Shown: positions 47,490 through 56,368 of the stretch, one piece after another
Layout of the letters: each line of letters begins with the position of its first letter
How positions within the stretch are numbered: position 1 is the first letter of the stretch
Source: Swaminathania salitolerans
GTDB taxonomy: Bacteria; Pseudomonadota; Alphaproteobacteria; Acetobacterales; Acetobacteraceae
Assembly (NCBI RefSeq): GCF_007988945.1
Contig: NZ_BJVC01000002.1
Coordinates: forward strand, 310,001 to 374,000
Length of the DNA stretch: 64,000 bases
Reading direction: 5' to 3'
Position numbers and translations under genes: made by a program
Notes under the pieces: model-generated
Seen by the model: the letters and a program-made list of their open reading frames with translations, nothing else
The model's database searches: none
What the model was told of the DNA's origin: nothing

Positions 47490-49861
47490 GAGTCGCAGCC
47501 TTCCTGCCAGCGCCAGTTCCTGATTTCCGGCATATCCTCGCCATGCTGGCGAATATAGCGGTTATGAGCGACCAGCTTGTCATTGATCATCTGGGTCATA
47601 TAGGCCGCATGGCCCGAAAGCGCAGGAACGCGACGGGCCGCATTGAGCACGATGTGAAAGCGGTCCAGCTCGTTCTGCACTGTCATGTCGAAGGGTGTCG
47701 TCGTCGTACCCTCTTCCCTGAATCCGTGAACATGGAAATTGCCGCGGTTGCTCCGGCGATAGACGAGACGATGAATGAGCTGCGGATATCCGTGAAACGC
47801 GAAGATCACGGGGCGATCGACGGTAAAGAGATTATCGAAAACGACGTCGTCCAGACCGTGCGGATGCTCGCTCGGCGATTGCAGGGTCATCAGATCGACG
47901 ACATTGACCACACGGATCCTGAGATGCGGCGCCTCCTCCCGGAGGATCCTGACGGCTGCCAGAGCCTCGACCGTCGGTACATCGCCCGCACAGGCGATGA
48001 CGAGATCCGGCTCGTGTCCCTTGTCATTGCTGGCCCAGCTCCAGATCCCGACCCCCTGGGAGCAATGCGCTATGGCCGCGTCCATATCCATCCATTGATG
48101 TTCGGGCTGCTTGCCTGCCACGATCACATTGATGCGGTCCCAGCTCTCGAGGCAGTGCCGGGCCACGAACAAAAGAGAATTCGCATCCGGCGGCAGATAA
48201 ACGCGTGCGATATCGGCTTTCTTGTTCACGACATGGTCGATGAAACCGGGATCCTGATGACTGAAGCCGTTATGATCCTGACGCCATACATGAGACGTGA
48301 GCAGATAGTTCAGAGAGGAAATCGGACGTCGCCATGGAACCTCCTTCGAGGTCTTGATCCATTTCGCATGCTGGTTGACCATCGAGTCCACGATATGCAC
48401 GAAGGCCTCGTAGCACGAGAAGAAGCCGTGCCGTCCGGTCAGCAGATAACCCTCAAGCCAGCCTTGCACCGTATGCTCGCTGAGGATTTCCATCACCATG
48501 CCATCGGGGGCCAGATGATCGTCATAGGGAAGCGTATCCGCCATCCAGGCGCGATCCGTGACGTCCAGCACGGCATTCAGACGGTTCGAGTTGTTCTCGT
48601 CGGGTGAGAGAACCCGGAAATGCCGCTGTTCCAGATTGGCGCGCATCACCTCACGCAGCCAGTTCCCGAGAATCCTCGTACTCTCACCGATCACCGACCC
48701 GGGGGATGGCACGGCGAGAGCATGGGTCTCTATGTCCGGCATGCGCAAAGGGCGTCGCAACTGACCGCCATTGGCATGAGGGTTGTCGCTCATGCGCAGA
48801 TCGCCCCGGGGAGCGAGCGCTGCAATCTCCTCGAACAGGCGCCCCTTCTCGTCGAAAAGCGTCTCCGGCGCGTAGCTGCGCAGCCAGTGCTCGAGGATCT
48901 CGAGGTGACCCGGCTTGTCGAGATCCGTAAGCGGAACCTGATGGCTCCTCCAGTATCCCTCGCAGCGCTTGCCATCCACCTCTTTGGGTCCGGTCCATCC
49001 CTTGGGCGTGCGCAGGACGATCATCGGCCAGACGGGGCGCGCGGTTTCTCCCCCCTCGCGGGCGTCCCTGCGGATCTGCGCGATGCGGTCGAAGCAGTGA
49101 TCCATCGCGCTGGCCATTGCCTGATGGACCTCGTCCGGCACATCTCCGGCAACGATGACAGGTTCGTAGCCATAGCCGCGAAACAGGGCTGTCAGTTCCT
49201 CGTCAGGGATGCGCGCAAGGATAGTGGGGTTCGCGATCTTGTAGCCGTTGAGATGGAGGATCGGCAGCACGGCGCCATCGTATCGGGGGTCGAGAAACTT
49301 GTTGCTGTGCCATGAGGTGGCGAGCGGCCCTGTCTCGGCCTCGCCATCGCCCACGACGCACGCCACGACGAGATCGGGATTGTCGAGCACGGCGCCGAAT
49401 GCGTGGGAAAGGGAATAGCCGAGCTCTCCTCCTTCATGGATCGATCCGGGTGTCGTGGCCGCCGCATGGCTCGGAATACCGCCGGGGAAGGAGAACTGCT
49501 TGACCAGACGGCCGAGCCCTTCGAGATCCTGAGAGACCTCAGGGAAATAGGAGCTGTAGGTTCCCTCGAGATAGGTCGCAGCGACGACCCCGGGTGCGCC
49601 ATGGCCGGGCCCTGCGATGAACAGAACGCGCGACTCTTTCTCTTTTATGATCCGGTTGAGATGGAGATAGACGAATGTCAGGCCCGGCGTGGTGCCGAAA
49701 TGACCGAGGAGCCGGGGCTTGACGTGCTCGCGGCGCAAGGGCTCGCGCAGCAGCGGGTTATCGAGAAGATAGATCTGTGCGACCGAGAGGTAGTTGGCGG
49801 CGCGCCACCATCGGTCGAACAAGGTGAGCTGGGTCGGAGAGAGAGGAGCGCTTTCCTTCAT
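47486..49861 (-). CDS. xfp: Phosphoketolase (xylulose-5-phosphate/fructose-6-phosphate)
   Basis: A 791-residue thiamine-diphosphate enzyme, full length, that splits xylulose-5-phosphate or fructose-6-phosphate into acetyl phosphate and an aldose phosphate. Motifs: [64 protein letters not shown] (ThDP-binding GDG) and the C-terminal [17 protein letters not shown]. Its stop and start overlap the neighbouring genes by 4 bases on both sides (HAD hydrolase downstream, ackA upstream). Acetyl phosphate is then used by AckA for ATP. Confidence 0.96.
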   Translation of the reverse strand: MKESAPLSPTQLTLFDRWWRAANYLSVAQIYLLDNPLLREPLRREHVKPRLLGHFGTTPGLTFVYLHLNRIIKEKESRVLFIAGPGHGAPGVVAATYLEGTYSSYFPEVSQDLEGLGRLVKQFSFPGGIPSHAAATTPGSIHEGGELGYSLSHAFGAVLDNPDLVVACVVGDGEAETGPLATSWHSNKFLDPRYDGAVLPILHLNGYKIANPTILARIPDEELTALFRGYGYEPVIVAGDVPDEVHQAMASAMDHCFDRIAQIRRDAREGGETARPVWPMIVLRTPKGWTGPKEVDGKRCEGYWRSHQVPLTDLDKPGHLEILEHWLRSYAPETLFDEKGRLFEEIAALAPRGDLRMSDNPHANGGQLRRPLRMPDIETHALAVPSPGSVIGESTRILGNWLREVMRANLEQRHFRVLSPDENNSNRLNAVLDVTDRAWMADTLPYDDHLAPDGMVMEILSEHTVQGWLEGYLLTGRHGFFSCYEAFVHIVDSMVNQHAKWIKTSKEVPWRRPISSLNYLLTSHVWRQDHNGFSHQDPGFIDHVVNKKADIARVYLPPDANSLLFVARHCLESWDRINVIVAGKQPEHQWMDMDAAIAHCSQGVGIWSWASNDKGHEPDLVIACAGDVPTVEALAAVRILREEAPHLRIRVVNVVDLMTLQSPSEHPHGLDDVVFDNLFTVDRPVIFAFHGYPQLIHRLVYRRSNRGNFHVHGFREEGTTTTPFDMTVQNELDRFHIVLNAARRVPALSGHAAYMTQMINDKLVAHNRYIRQHGEDMPEIRNWRWQEGCDS

Positions 49862-51060
49862 GAATCGTCGATCCTTTCCAGTATGGACTGCGTATGACGG
49901 AAGATCGTCGTCTCTTCATCCGCAGCGATGATGAGCACCTGAACCGATGCTGAACCAGTCCCGATGACCGTCTCTCCCGCAGCATTCGCGGCATCGCAGA
50001 TCTGCACGCCGAGCCATTCCAGCCTCTTGCAGACGTCGCGACGGAAGATGGAATCGTGCTGTCCGATCCCACCCGTGAAGACCAGGGCATCGATACCGCC
50101 CATCTGCGCGATCAGACCGCCCGCCTGCTGCACGAAACGCTCGACGAACATGTCGAGTGCCAGACGCGTTTGCGGATCGGACATATGCTCGCGCAGGACG
50201 CGCATGTCATTCGACCGCCCCGATACACCCAGGAGCCCGGAGCGATAGTACAGCGTGTCCTGAACCTCTTTCGGGGAGAGATTCCTCTGCTGGAGAAGAT
50301 AGAGAATAGCACCGGGATCGATTGCACCGCATCGCGTGCCCATCATGAGCCCGTCGAGAACGGTCAGACCCATCGTGGTGCCGACGCTCAGCCCTTCATG
50401 CATGGCGCACAGACTCGCGCCATTGCCGATATGCGCGACCAGCACCTTCTTACGGGCGAGTTCGGGGAAACGGGCCGCCAGATCCTGCGCAATGAAATCG
50501 TAGGAGAGCCCGTGGAACCCGTAGACGCGCGCGCCACCGTCGATCAGCGAGGCAGGCAGAGGCAGCCGGGTCCGTATTTCGGGAATGGTATGGTGATAGG
50601 AGGTATCGAAACAGGCGACCTGCACCAGATCGGGCTTGTCCTGCAAAATGCGGCGCATGGGCGCGATCGAGGGCGGCTGATGCAGCGGCGCGAGCGGAAT
50701 CAGGGCGTCGAGCTCCGCCAGAGCCGTCTGGTCGATCCGTGACGGGCCGGTAAAATACGCACCGCCATGAACGACGCGATGACCTACGGCCGAGAGCTTG
50801 CCTCCAGCTACGGACGTTTCGACATGGTTCAGGATATGCCCGATCATCTCGCCGCGCAGCGCCCCTTCGGGCCCGGTTTCAGGAAACTCACGCCGCTCGG
50901 TCGTGCCGCTTGCATCGCGTGTCGAGAGCAGGGCGCCGCCGGGCCTGAACTCGGCCATACCGGACATCAGCCTCTCGCCGCGGCTCTCATGGCCGAACAG
51001 GGCAAACTTGATGCTCGAAGAGCCGGAATTGAGTGTGAGAATGGTCCTGGGCTGAGACAC
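49858..51060 (-). CDS. ackA: Acetate kinase
   Basis: A 400-residue ASKHA kinase that converts acetyl phosphate and ADP to acetate and ATP. N terminus [18 protein letters not shown], then [36 protein letters not shown] and [16 protein letters not shown]. First gene of ackA-xfp-HAD, overlapping xfp by 4 bases. Upstream is an AT-rich spacer that should hold its promoter; no phosphotransacetylase is adjacent. Confidence 0.96.
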   Translation of the reverse strand: MSQPRTILTLNSGSSSIKFALFGHESRGERLMSGMAEFRPGGALLSTRDASGTTERREFPETGPEGALRGEMIGHILNHVETSVAGGKLSAVGHRVVHGGAYFTGPSRIDQTALAELDALIPLAPLHQPPSIAPMRRILQDKPDLVQVACFDTSYHHTIPEIRTRLPLPASLIDGGARVYGFHGLSYDFIAQDLAARFPELARKKVLVAHIGNGASLCAMHEGLSVGTTMGLTVLDGLMMGTRCGAIDPGAILYLLQQRNLSPKEVQDTLYYRSGLLGVSGRSNDMRVLREHMSDPQTRLALDMFVERFVQQAGGLIAQMGGIDALVFTGGIGQHDSIFRRDVCKRLEWLGVQICDAANAAGETVIGTGSASVQVLIIAADEETTIFRHTQSILERIDDS

Positions 51061-51536
51061 GGTTCGTCCTCGTCATGGAAGCCGCGGATGTCTTCATCCG
51101 CCTTTTCAACTGCATCCTTAACCGAGGGTTTTTTTACGGAAATCCGCAAAGACGCGACAAAAAATGACGTCCCGAAAATAAAACAAACAAAAACAAGGTT
51201 CTAACGGAAAATATCACATTGCCGAACACCCGTTCGTGAAGAAACCGGCAATATGGAAGACAGAGTTCGGGAACAAAACGCCCGATGACTCGCGGCGTCC
51301 CGAGCGCGGCCGTCTGCCATCCCCGCCACCCCGGCCCCGGGCGTCCTCTGCTGGGCATCTGATCCGCGGCATTTTCCGCGATGTATTCATCCCGAGACTA
51401 CTCACCGCGGGGGACAACCGGAACGTCTGGCGCCGGGTTGCCGGAAGACGAGGGATCGGAGCCCGTATTCCCGAACTCCGCCCTCCCCCCGGTAGGCGCT
51501 TTCCGGAAGAGCGAGGCGACGCTGGAGCCTTTTTTC
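51061..51536. other. 476-bp spacer upstream of ackA
   Basis: The part next to ackA (about 51120-51230) is AT-rich with A-runs and likely carries the ackA promoter on the minus strand. A 109-codon plus-strand frame (51236-51565) translates to Arg/Pro-rich low-complexity sequence and is not believed. Nothing else was recognised. Confidence 0.55.
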
Positions 51537-51728
51537 TCAATCTGCCTCGTATCCTCGGGCGATGAAGATATTTACGCCAGTTTCGGGTCGGGCATAATCG
51601 ATGAGAGCGCCAATCCTGTTCCTGAACCAGTCACCGGTGCGTCCTGCGGCACGGCGGAGATGGGCCTTGCGTTTTGAAAAAGCCATCTCGATCGGATCGA
51701 AGTCCGGACTGCAGCGCGACAGGCACAC
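51537..51728 (-). pseudogene. IS630-type transposase remnant, C-terminal part
   Basis: From Ser at about 51710 the minus strand encodes SPDFDPIEMAFSK, then LRRAAGRT and a C-terminal end FIARGYEAD before the stop. This is the typical DDE-endonuclease end of IS630-family transposases, where the motif reads SPDxNPIE and includes the last catalytic Glu. Upstream transposase sequence is missing, so it is dead. It abuts, head to head, a second remnant on the plus strand at about 51714-51721. Confidence 0.72.
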
Positions 51729-51793
51729 TCATCGATCACGTCACGACCGAAGACTGCGCCATCTTCTTCAGCGCCGCAGGATACGAGCCGGAT
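51722..51793 (+). pseudogene. IS630-type transposase remnant, last ~24 codons, inverted
   Basis: In frame from 51722 the plus strand encodes GTLIDHVTTEDC followed by FFSAAGYEPD. It matches the same C-terminal end as the adjacent minus-strand remnant (ALIDYARPETG, then GYEAD) but in the opposite orientation. The reading frame continues without a stop beyond the homologous end. The two pieces are diverged and look like separate insertions or an old inversion. Confidence 0.62.
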
Positions 51794-51914
51794 CGAGGCA
51801 AAAACGCTCCAGCAGCGCGCGATCGTCTCCGCCGGGGCGCCTGTCGGATTCTCGACCGGATCGCGCGTCAGACGGTTTTGCCGGACCCTCTACAGAAAGC
51901 CCGGCCCGATCCGC

Positions 51915-53225
51915 TCAGCGCGTGCCGCGCGCCCGTGCGGGGCGATTGCCGGGACGACGTCCCTGTCCGTCGCGCGGCGCCGATGACGGGCGTCCGTTTC
52001 CGCCCTGGCCGCCACGGTTCTGATGACCGCCACGCCCGCGACCGCCTCCACCGAGCACCGGCGGACGCATCGTCGAATTCTGCGCGGCCTCGGAATGATA
52101 GGGATGATCGCTGACGACGGGGATCGTCTTGCCGATCAGCTTCTCGATATCTTTCAGCCAGGCTCTCTGCTCGGCATCGCAAAGAGAAACCGCCCAGCCG
52201 TCGCGACCTGCCCTTGCCGTACGACCGATGCGGTGGACATAGCTCTCGGCCACATTCGGCAGGTCGTAATTGAAGACGTGGCTGACATCGTCGACATCGA
52301 TTCCGCGCGCCGCGATATCGGTGGCCACCAGCACCTTGACCGATCCATCACGGAAACCGGCCATGGCGCGCTCGCGTGCGCCCTGCGACTTGTTCCCATG
52401 AATGGCTTCGGCACGGATGCCCTGCGCGTTGAGGAAGTCCGAGACCTTGTTCGCCTCATGCTTCATCAGGGTGAATACGACCGCGCGCTGAACCTTGGGG
52501 TTCTGGGCGAGAAGAAGGATCGCCGAACGCTTGTCTTCCGAATTGACGAACATGACACCCTGCCGGATGCGATCGACCGTCGATGAGGGCGGAGTCACCT
52601 CGACCTTCGCCGGATCGTGCAGGAGCGAATGGGCAAGCTCCTCGATCGCCTTGGGCATGGTCGCGGAGAAAAGAACGGTCTGACGGTTCTTGGGCAGAAG
52701 AGCCACGATGCGCTTGATGTCACGCACGAACCCCATATCGAGCATCCGGTCCGCCTCGTCGAGCACGAGCACCTCGAGATCATGCAGATCGATATGCCCC
52801 TGCCCGATGAGATCGAGCAAACGCCCCGGGGCAGCCGTGAGCACATCGACGCCACGGCGCATCGCCTCGACCTGACGGCCCTGACCGACTCCGCCGAAGA
52901 TCACCGCATGACGAAGCTTCATGTGCCGGGCATAGGACTTGAAGCTGTCGTCGATCTGGGCTGCGAGCTCACGTGTGGGAGCGAGCACCAGAACCCGGGC
53001 GGATTTCGGCGTGAGGGGACGCGGATGGGTGAGGAGACGATGAAGGGCCGGAAGGGCGAAAGCCGCTGTCTTGCCCGTGCCTGTCTGGGCAAGCCCGAGA
53101 AGGTCGCGCCCCTGCAGGAGATAGGGTATCGCACCGGCCTGGATCGGCGTCGGGGTCGTATAGCCCTCTTCCGTCAGGGCCCGCTGGATGGGCATGGCGA
53201 GCTGAAGATCGGCAAAACTGGTCAC
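51915..53225 (-). CDS. DEAD-box ATP-dependent RNA helicase, RhlE type
   Basis: A 436-residue helicase. Q motif GYTTPTPIQAGAIPYLL, motif I AQTGTGKTAAF, motif II VLDEADRMLDMGF, motif III FSATMPK, motif V ATDIAARGIDVDDV, and VI HRIGRTARAGRDG. The C-terminal tail is Gly/Arg-rich (GGGGRGRGGHQNRGG), a likely RNA-binding region. RhlE/DeaD-type helicases help ribosome assembly and RNA decay, often under cold. The 5' region of 360 bp is free of genes. Confidence 0.93.
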   Translation of the reverse strand: MTSFADLQLAMPIQRALTEEGYTTPTPIQAGAIPYLLQGRDLLGLAQTGTGKTAAFALPALHRLLTHPRPLTPKSARVLVLAPTRELAAQIDDSFKSYARHMKLRHAVIFGGVGQGRQVEAMRRGVDVLTAAPGRLLDLIGQGHIDLHDLEVLVLDEADRMLDMGFVRDIKRIVALLPKNRQTVLFSATMPKAIEELAHSLLHDPAKVEVTPPSSTVDRIRQGVMFVNSEDKRSAILLLAQNPKVQRAVVFTLMKHEANKVSDFLNAQGIRAEAIHGNKSQGARERAMAGFRDGSVKVLVATDIAARGIDVDDVSHVFNYDLPNVAESYVHRIGRTARAGRDGWAVSLCDAEQRAWLKDIEKLIGKTIPVVSDHPYHSEAAQNSTMRPPVLGGGGRGRGGHQNRGGQGGNGRPSSAPRDGQGRRPGNRPARARGTR

Positions 53226-53586
53226 TCAGGGCGACTCCGTGAATAGGGCCATGCGTGCATCTGCAGGCCCAAAGGATGACGCCTCTTGTCCCGGACGTCG
53301 GAAGGGTGGAAAACGATCCGGAATCGAGAACCGAGACGAAACCCGCGCCGTCACGCAGGGCGTGACGTCAGGACCGACAGACTGAAACTGGACCGGAATC
53401 GCCCCTGTATAAGGAGACAGTCACTGCGATGCAAGCCATGCTGAATGCATCGCTCCGCAGGGGGCCGTCTCGAGCGCGCCGTTTCGGGTCAGGCAGGCAT
53501 GCCGGGGTGAGACCGTGCGGGTGGAGCGGTTCGGCTGGACCGGTCGGCCGGGCTCGTCTTGCCCGGCCTGTTTAACCCGCGCTGTC
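53226..53586. other. 361-bp spacer between helicase and nitroreductase
   Basis: No gene seen. It presumably holds the helicase promoter. A perfect 8-bp stem GGCCGGGC / GCCCGGCC (53546-53553, 53561-53568), followed on the plus strand by TGTTTAA, lies just downstream of the minus-strand nitroreductase stop. It may serve as that gene's 3' end, although the T-rich tail points the other way. Confidence 0.5.
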
Positions 53587-54195
53587 TCAGGCGAAACGGT
53601 TATGGATGATGGTCTCGTCGAGCGGCAGGTGTCCGCCATGGGGCGGATATTCGCCCGTCTGCTTGCCGATCGCCACGAACATGACGACCTCATGATCGGG
53701 TGGCAGGTTGATCAGCTTCCCCACCGCCTCGAAATCGAATCCGTCCATGGGGCATGACTGATACCCATGCGCCGCTGCGGCGAGCATCAGCGCATAGGCA
53801 GCGATACCGCAGGAGCGGATACCTTCGTCGCGTTGCAGCTGCTCCCTGCCCTCATAGAAGCTGTGGATCATGCTTTCATAGGTCTCGCGCATCTTCGCGG
53901 GCGCCTCGGCCCAGTACCGGCCAGGATTCTTTTTCCATGCCTTGAAATCGGCACACAGAACGATGAGGGCGCTGGCTTCCTCGACCTGCGGCTGATTCCA
54001 TGCCTGGGCGCGGATCTCCTTGCGCAGGGCAGGATCGCTGACGACCACGAAACGCCAGTGCTGGATGTTGAACGCCGTTGGCGCGTGACGTCCGGCATCG
54101 AGTATGGCGCGGAGCTCGTGCCCGGGAATGGTGACGGACGGATCGAAACGCTTGGCTGAACGGCGTTCGGCAATAGCGGTCAGAATATCGGTCAT
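53587..54195 (-). CDS. Nitroreductase family protein
   Basis: A 202-residue FMN-dependent oxidoreductase. Motifs AIAERRSAKRFDP near the N terminus, APTAFNIQHWRFVVV (flavin-binding Asn and Trp), and C-terminal GYQSCPMDGFDFEAV with GKQTGEYPPHGGHLPLDETIIHN. ATG 54195 with AAAGGA in front gives the family's usual start. The frame is open for 57 more codons upstream without support. It reduces nitro compounds, quinones or similar using NAD(P)H; the natural substrate is unclear. It is monocistronic by spacing. Confidence 0.9.
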   Translation of the reverse strand: MTDILTAIAERRSAKRFDPSVTIPGHELRAILDAGRHAPTAFNIQHWRFVVVSDPALRKEIRAQAWNQPQVEEASALIVLCADFKAWKKNPGRYWAEAPAKMRETYESMIHSFYEGREQLQRDEGIRSCGIAAYALMLAAAAHGYQSCPMDGFDFEAVGKLINLPPDHEVVMFVAIGKQTGEYPPHGGHLPLDETIIHNRFA

Positions 54196-54295
54196 GATGG
54201 TTCCTTTACCTCGGGGGGCGTGAAATCCCGTCGGCTCTTGCGGCGTAGGCCGGGATCGAACCATGGCTTCGCAGGGCTGTAAAGCTTGTTTCGAT

Positions 54296-54931
54296 CTATC
54301 TCGTACGACCTGCACGCCCCTGCTCCGCCGTCGTCTTGCGTCTGAGGAGAAACAGGGCCTGCTCACCGAAGAGATTGGCTAGGCGGATGGAACGCCGCCA
54401 GGGCGCACGATCTCCCGCCTCATCCACGGCGAGCCAGCGTTCGATGACATATCCCTCTTCCTCGCACAGGGCGAGGAAATCCCGGATCGTGCAAGGATGG
54501 ATATTGGGCGTCTCGTACCATGGCGTGTGCCAGACCGTATTCATCGGCATGCGACCGCTGAGCAGGATCTGAAGGCGCAAACGCCAATGCCCGAAATTCG
54601 GGAAGGAAACGATCGCATGGCGTCCGATACGCAGCATCTGGCGGAGCACCTCGCGCGGCTTCTCGACGGCCTGGAGGGTTCTCTGGAGCACCACATAGTC
54701 GAACGCGTCGTCCGGGTAATGGACGAGATCCTGATCGGCATCGCCATGCATGACAGGCAGGCCGTGCGCCACGGCATGAGTGACCTCGCGCATATCGATC
54801 TCGATCCCGCGCGCATCGCATTGCCGGGTGCGGAAGAGATGCCCGATAAGCGTCCCGTCACCGCTCCCGATATCGAGAACGCGGGTGCCCGGGGCGATCA
54901 TCTCGGCGATCAGTCTCTGATCAAGGCGCAT
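54296..54931 (-). CDS. metW: Methionine biosynthesis protein MetW
   Basis: A 211-residue SAM-dependent methyltransferase-like protein. Motif [16 protein letters not shown], then [19 protein letters not shown]-type region ([22 protein letters not shown]) and FPNFGHW, all typical of MetW. ATG 54931 is used because longer frames precede it without support. It overlaps the end of metX by 11 bases. MetW acts with MetX in methionine synthesis in many proteobacteria; its exact step is poorly defined. Confidence 0.92.
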   Translation of the reverse strand: MRLDQRLIAEMIAPGTRVLDIGSGDGTLIGHLFRTRQCDARGIEIDMREVTHAVAHGLPVMHGDADQDLVHYPDDAFDYVVLQRTLQAVEKPREVLRQMLRIGRHAIVSFPNFGHWRLRLQILLSGRMPMNTVWHTPWYETPNIHPCTIRDFLALCEEEGYVIERWLAVDEAGDRAPWRRSIRLANLFGEQALFLLRRKTTAEQGRAGRTR

Positions 54932-56195
54932 GGGACAATCCGGGTCTGAGGGTGGCAGAGGCACCGGCATGCTCGGAAACCCCCGCGATGAACCCCCGCA
55001 TCGTGCGCTCGAGATCGGGTTCATCGAGGAGAAAGGCGTCATGCCCCCGGTCGCTCTCGATCTCGACAAAGGACACATTGACCCCGGCCCGGTTCAGCGC
55101 GCGGGCGAGAAGACGCGATTGCGAGGTGGGAAAAAGCCAGTCGGACGTAAAGGAGATGATACAGAAACGGGTTTCGCAATCGCGGAACGGCGCGGAAAGA
55201 TCGCCATCATAATCGGCACTCAGATCGAACCAGTCGAGCGCGCGGCTGATCGTCAGATAGGCATTCGCATCGAAACGCCGGACGAAGCTTGACCCCTGAT
55301 GACGCAGATAGCTCTCCACCTCGAAGATCTCGCCGAAAAAGGAGCAGGCAGGTGCCCTTCCTCCCTGGGCAGGGGCAGGGTCGCGGCGGGTGCGTCGCCC
55401 GAACTTCTGGTTGAGCGCCTCTTCGGAGAGATAGGTGATATGCGCCATCATGCGGGCAACGGCGAGGCCCATGGCCGGAACGGTTCCATGCTCCCAGTAC
55501 CGGCCGCCATGCCAGTCGGGATCGCCGCATATCGCCTGTCGGCTGACCTCGTTGAAGGCGATGTTCTGCGCCGAGTGAAAAGGCGCTGTCGCAATGGGCA
55601 TTGCTGCCGTCACGCGCTCGGGAAAGCTCGCGACCCACTGAAGGACCTGCATCCCGCCCATCGATCCGCCGATAGCGGCGAAGAGACGCGCAATCCCCAG
55701 ATGATCGAGCAGGCGCGCCTGGGCGCGGACCATGTCCTTGATGGTCACGGGAGGAAAATCCGTTCCCCAGGGTTCGCCGTTCTCGCGTAATGTGCGCGGG
55801 CCGGACGACCCCATACATCCTCCAAGCACATTGACGCAGAGGACGTAATACCGCTCGGTATCGATCGCACGGCCGGGACCGACGAGACGTTCCCACCATC
55901 CCGGCTTTCCGGTGACCGGATGCGTTTCGGCCACGAACTGATCGCCCGTCAGGGCGTGACAGACCAGGATGACGTTGTCGCGCTGCGGCGAGAGCGTCCC
56001 GTAGGCGCAATAGGCAATGTCGAGCGGTGCGACGAGGGCTCCGCATTCGAGCATCAGGCCTTCTGCGAGACTGACGCGAAACGAGGTCGGGCTTTCCCGG
56101 ATCTCCTCGCTCGCCGGTCGGTCGGATCTGGTCGTCACGTCTATCCCATATGTCCTGATCGGGCGCCGAAGGGCCTCCGATCCGTGGCGTTTCAT
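54921..56195 (-). CDS. metX: Homoserine O-acetyltransferase
   Basis: MetX transfers acetyl to homoserine, the first step of methionine synthesis. The alpha/beta-hydrolase fold carries the catalytic Ser in [15 protein letters not shown], the oxyanion region [10 protein letters not shown], and Asp/His in [11 protein letters not shown] and [20 protein letters not shown] and [11 protein letters not shown] are family-specific. ATG 56195 gives 424 residues. A GTG at 56138 would give 405 and is possible. It is first of metX-metW. Its leader holds the hairpin at 56297-56332. Confidence 0.93.
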   Translation of the reverse strand: MKRHGSEALRRPIRTYGIDVTTRSDRPASEEIRESPTSFRVSLAEGLMLECGALVAPLDIAYCAYGTLSPQRDNVILVCHALTGDQFVAETHPVTGKPGWWERLVGPGRAIDTERYYVLCVNVLGGCMGSSGPRTLRENGEPWGTDFPPVTIKDMVRAQARLLDHLGIARLFAAIGGSMGGMQVLQWVASFPERVTAAMPIATAPFHSAQNIAFNEVSRQAICGDPDWHGGRYWEHGTVPAMGLAVARMMAHITYLSEEALNQKFGRRTRRDPAPAQGGRAPACSFFGEIFEVESYLRHQGSSFVRRFDANAYLTISRALDWFDLSADYDGDLSAPFRDCETRFCIISFTSDWLFPTSQSRLLARALNRAGVNVSFVEIESDRGHDAFLLDEPDLERTMRGFIAGVSEHAGASATLRPGLSHAP

Positions 56196-56296
56196 GTCAT
56201 TCGGGCGAGAGATATGCCAGTTCGGACCTGACAGGGCAATTGCCCCCACCCTCTGCGGCCCCGCAAACTGACCGGCGCGACTCAAAGAAGAAAAAA

Positions 56297-56332
56297 CGAT
56301 CACGAATTCTCTTGTTATCAAGAATTCGATCG
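56297..56332 (-). terminator. Terminator-like hairpin in the metX leader
   Basis: On the minus strand CGATCGAATTCTTG pairs with CAAGAGAATTCGTGATCG across an ATAA loop (14 bp with two 2-base bulges) and is followed directly by TTTTTT. It lies about 100 bases before the metX start and 37 bases before the divergent glycosyltransferase start. It would terminate any minus-strand transcript begun upstream of it, so it may be an attenuator. No SAM-binding riboswitch core was recognised next to it. Confidence 0.55.
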
Positions 56333-56368
56333 TTAATATTTGATTAAAGCACCACATGGAGCGCCGAT

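Noticed and set aside
51236-51565. Small plus-strand gene upstream of ackA
   Set aside because: 109 codons, rich in Arg and Pro, without a ribosome-binding site or family resemblance.
56196-56368. SAM-II or SAM-I riboswitch in front of metX
   Set aside because: Neither conserved core could be read in the leader. Kept as an unexplained structured leader instead.
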